Below the pieces are notes generated by a model. That model searched no databases, was not told the origin of the DNA, and was given only the letters and a program-made list of their open reading frames with translations. From Chryseobacterium sp. Leaf394 (GTDB lineage Bacteria; Bacteroidota; Bacteroidia; Flavobacteriales; Weeksellaceae), in contig NZ_LMQH01000011.1 in the NCBI RefSeq assembly GCF_001424105.1, positions 2,268,045 through 2,332,044 on the forward strand: 64,000 bases of DNA, written 5' to 3'. Within the stretch, counting starts at the first letter, position 1. Each line of letters begins with the position of its first letter. Both the position numbers and the translations under genes were made by a program. Below, one piece after another: positions 62,970 to 64,000 of this stretch.

Positions 62970-63710
62970 CTATTTCTGCAAAAATCCAATGAGTTTCCAA
63001 ACGACTCTATACTTTACTTTCAGCGGGGAATATTCGATCTGGTTTCCTGTGAATGCCTGTCCTACTTCGCTGGTAATGGTGCGGTAGCTGGTGAGTCCTG
63101 AGCTGCTGGCGCCACCCATAGCCATTGATGTGGTTATTACGCCGGAGTATTTCCATGTAATTTTATGCTTAAGAAAATACCTTATAATTAACTCATAATC
63201 GGATGCTATCTTATATCCGACGATATAGACTCCCAAATTATCGAAAAGCTGTCTTTTGAGAAATATTGAAGGATGGGGTGGCATAAAACCTATTTTGAGT
63301 TTCTCCGGATGCCACCTTTTGGAGGAATATTTACGGAGAATTTTTCTATTCCTGTGCTGCAGAATATCTCCTGTACATGCGTCTACCGCGTTGCTACGCA
63401 GAAAATCAGCGATTTTTTCTATGGTTTGTGCTTCATAAAACACATCATCTGAATTAAGAATGCCGACGTAATCCCCTGTTGCCATGGCAATTCCTTTATT
63501 CATGGCGTCATAGAGGCCTTTGTCCGGTTCAGAGATCCAGTGCGAAACAGTTTCAGGGTATTTTTTGATGATATCAACGGTGCTATCAACAGAGTTACCG
63601 TCAACGATAATATATTCAATATTATCGTAGGTCTGCGATGCCACCGATCGGATGGTATCTTCAACGGTCGCTGCGGAATTGTAGCAGACCGTTATTATCG
63701 AAATTTTCAT
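62970..63710 (-). CDS. Glycosyltransferase family 2 (colanic-acid type)
   Basis: A 246-residue GT-A enzyme: ISIITVCYNSAATVEDTIRS at the N-terminus, IEYIIVDGNSVDSTVDIIKK near 32, WISEPDKGLYDAMNKGIAMA near 58, and GILNSDDVFYEAQTIEKIAD with the DD metal site near 85. FMPPHPSIFLKRQLFDNLG is typical of WcaA/WcaE-like enzymes. It is isolated by a gene-poor gap from the susC region, and its partners may lie beyond the window end. Confidence 0.88.
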   Translation of the reverse strand: MKISIITVCYNSAATVEDTIRSVASQTYDNIEYIIVDGNSVDSTVDIIKKYPETVSHWISEPDKGLYDAMNKGIAMATGDYVGILNSDDVFYEAQTIEKIADFLRSNAVDACTGDILQHRNRKILRKYSSKRWHPEKLKIGFMPPHPSIFLKRQLFDNLGVYIVGYKIASDYELIIRYFLKHKITWKYSGVITTSMAMGGASSSGLTSYRTITSEVGQAFTGNQIEYSPLKVKYRVVWKLIGFLQK

Positions 63711-64000
63711 TACAGTTTAGTTAGAGTTTTTATTTTTATAGTTTTTGATCTGCGGTTAGGGTAATGACTTTTTACTCTGTTGATTTTAAATCATTACGTA
63801 ATTTGTTCCTGCCCATTTAAAAGATATATCAGAGAACATATCCCTCATGATCCTGAACCTCTAAAATAGAAATAAAATCATAAAATCTTCTATAAATATC
63901 ACAAAAAAATGAGATTTTATGCACCTTTCAATTAAAGTTTATAATAAATCATTGAATACCTAAAATAATTCACAACAAGTTTATTATACTCTTTTTTTTT
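63711..64000. other. Window-end intergenic sequence
   Basis: 290 bp, AT-rich, with no gene seen. The upstream context of the final glycosyltransferase is cut off by the window end. Confidence 0.3.

Noticed and set aside
1..64000. CRISPR arrays, insertion sequences with intact transposase, integrase genes
   Set aside because: No regularly spaced repeats and no transposase- or integrase-like protein were found, even beside the tRNA-flanked island.

Overview
The window looks like chromosomal DNA of a flavobacterium, most likely Chryseobacterium or a close Weeksellaceae relative. The grounds are AT-rich DNA, several Bacteroidetes-type promoters (TTTG - about 20 nt - TAnnTTTG), and typical families: GLPGLI, GSCFA, SusC/SusD, DUF4255/sheath contractile proteins and a Wzc with a tyrosine-rich tail. 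The genus is inferred from gene content, not from a marker gene.

Region 1 (1-16.3 kb) is mostly housekeeping: two DEAD-box RNA helicases, TatD, a DUF4269 protein, a GSCFA protein, a polyprenyl diphosphate synthase, a GLPGLI protein next to a decayed small secreted-protein gene, a PiT phosphate transporter with its DUF47/PhoU-like partner, DUF2461, a small glycan cluster (FkbM methyltransferase, flippase, two glycosyltransferases), and an AmpD-type lipoprotein amidase.

Region 2 (16.3-22.5 kb) is an accessory island. A tRNA-Ser/Pro/Arg operon is followed by a 5-gene, one-strand cluster: DUF4255 cap-like protein, contractile tail sheath, a short tape-measure-family protein, a PG-binding/CHAP hydrolase and a GH46 chitosanase-like enzyme. 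The tRNA-Pro/tRNA-Arg pair then recurs as a 184-bp direct repeat with one mismatch, followed by a decayed tRNA-like sequence. The island resembles a strongly reduced extracellular contractile injection system (eCIS); tube, baseplate, spike and ATPase genes are not in this window.

Region 3 (22.5-52.1 kb) is a large Wzx/Wzy-type capsule or O-antigen locus, nearly all on the minus strand. It has export (Wza, Wzc), a nucleotide-sugar dehydrogenase, GDP-L-fucose synthesis (ManC, separate PMI cupin, Gmd, Fcl), a CDP-3,6-dideoxyhexose module (reductase, RfbF, RfbG, RfbH, an SDR and an RmlC-like cupin), a flippase, an EpsG-type polymerase, many glycosyltransferases, two acyltransferases, a 2OG-Fe(II) oxygenase, a secreted beta-helix protein on the opposite strand, and an initiating sugar transferase with epimerase and aminotransferase. 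Upstream of wza lie broken fragments of an epimerase paralogue and an XRE regulator.

Region 4 (53.9-64 kb) holds a SusC-SusD-S9 peptidase nutrient-uptake locus with an unusual structured spacer between susC and susD. Upstream of susC is a well-formed promoter followed by a long rod-like RNA hairpin resembling 6S RNA, then a small divergent XRE regulator, a gene-poor stretch with short hairpin repeats, and a final family 2 glycosyltransferase.
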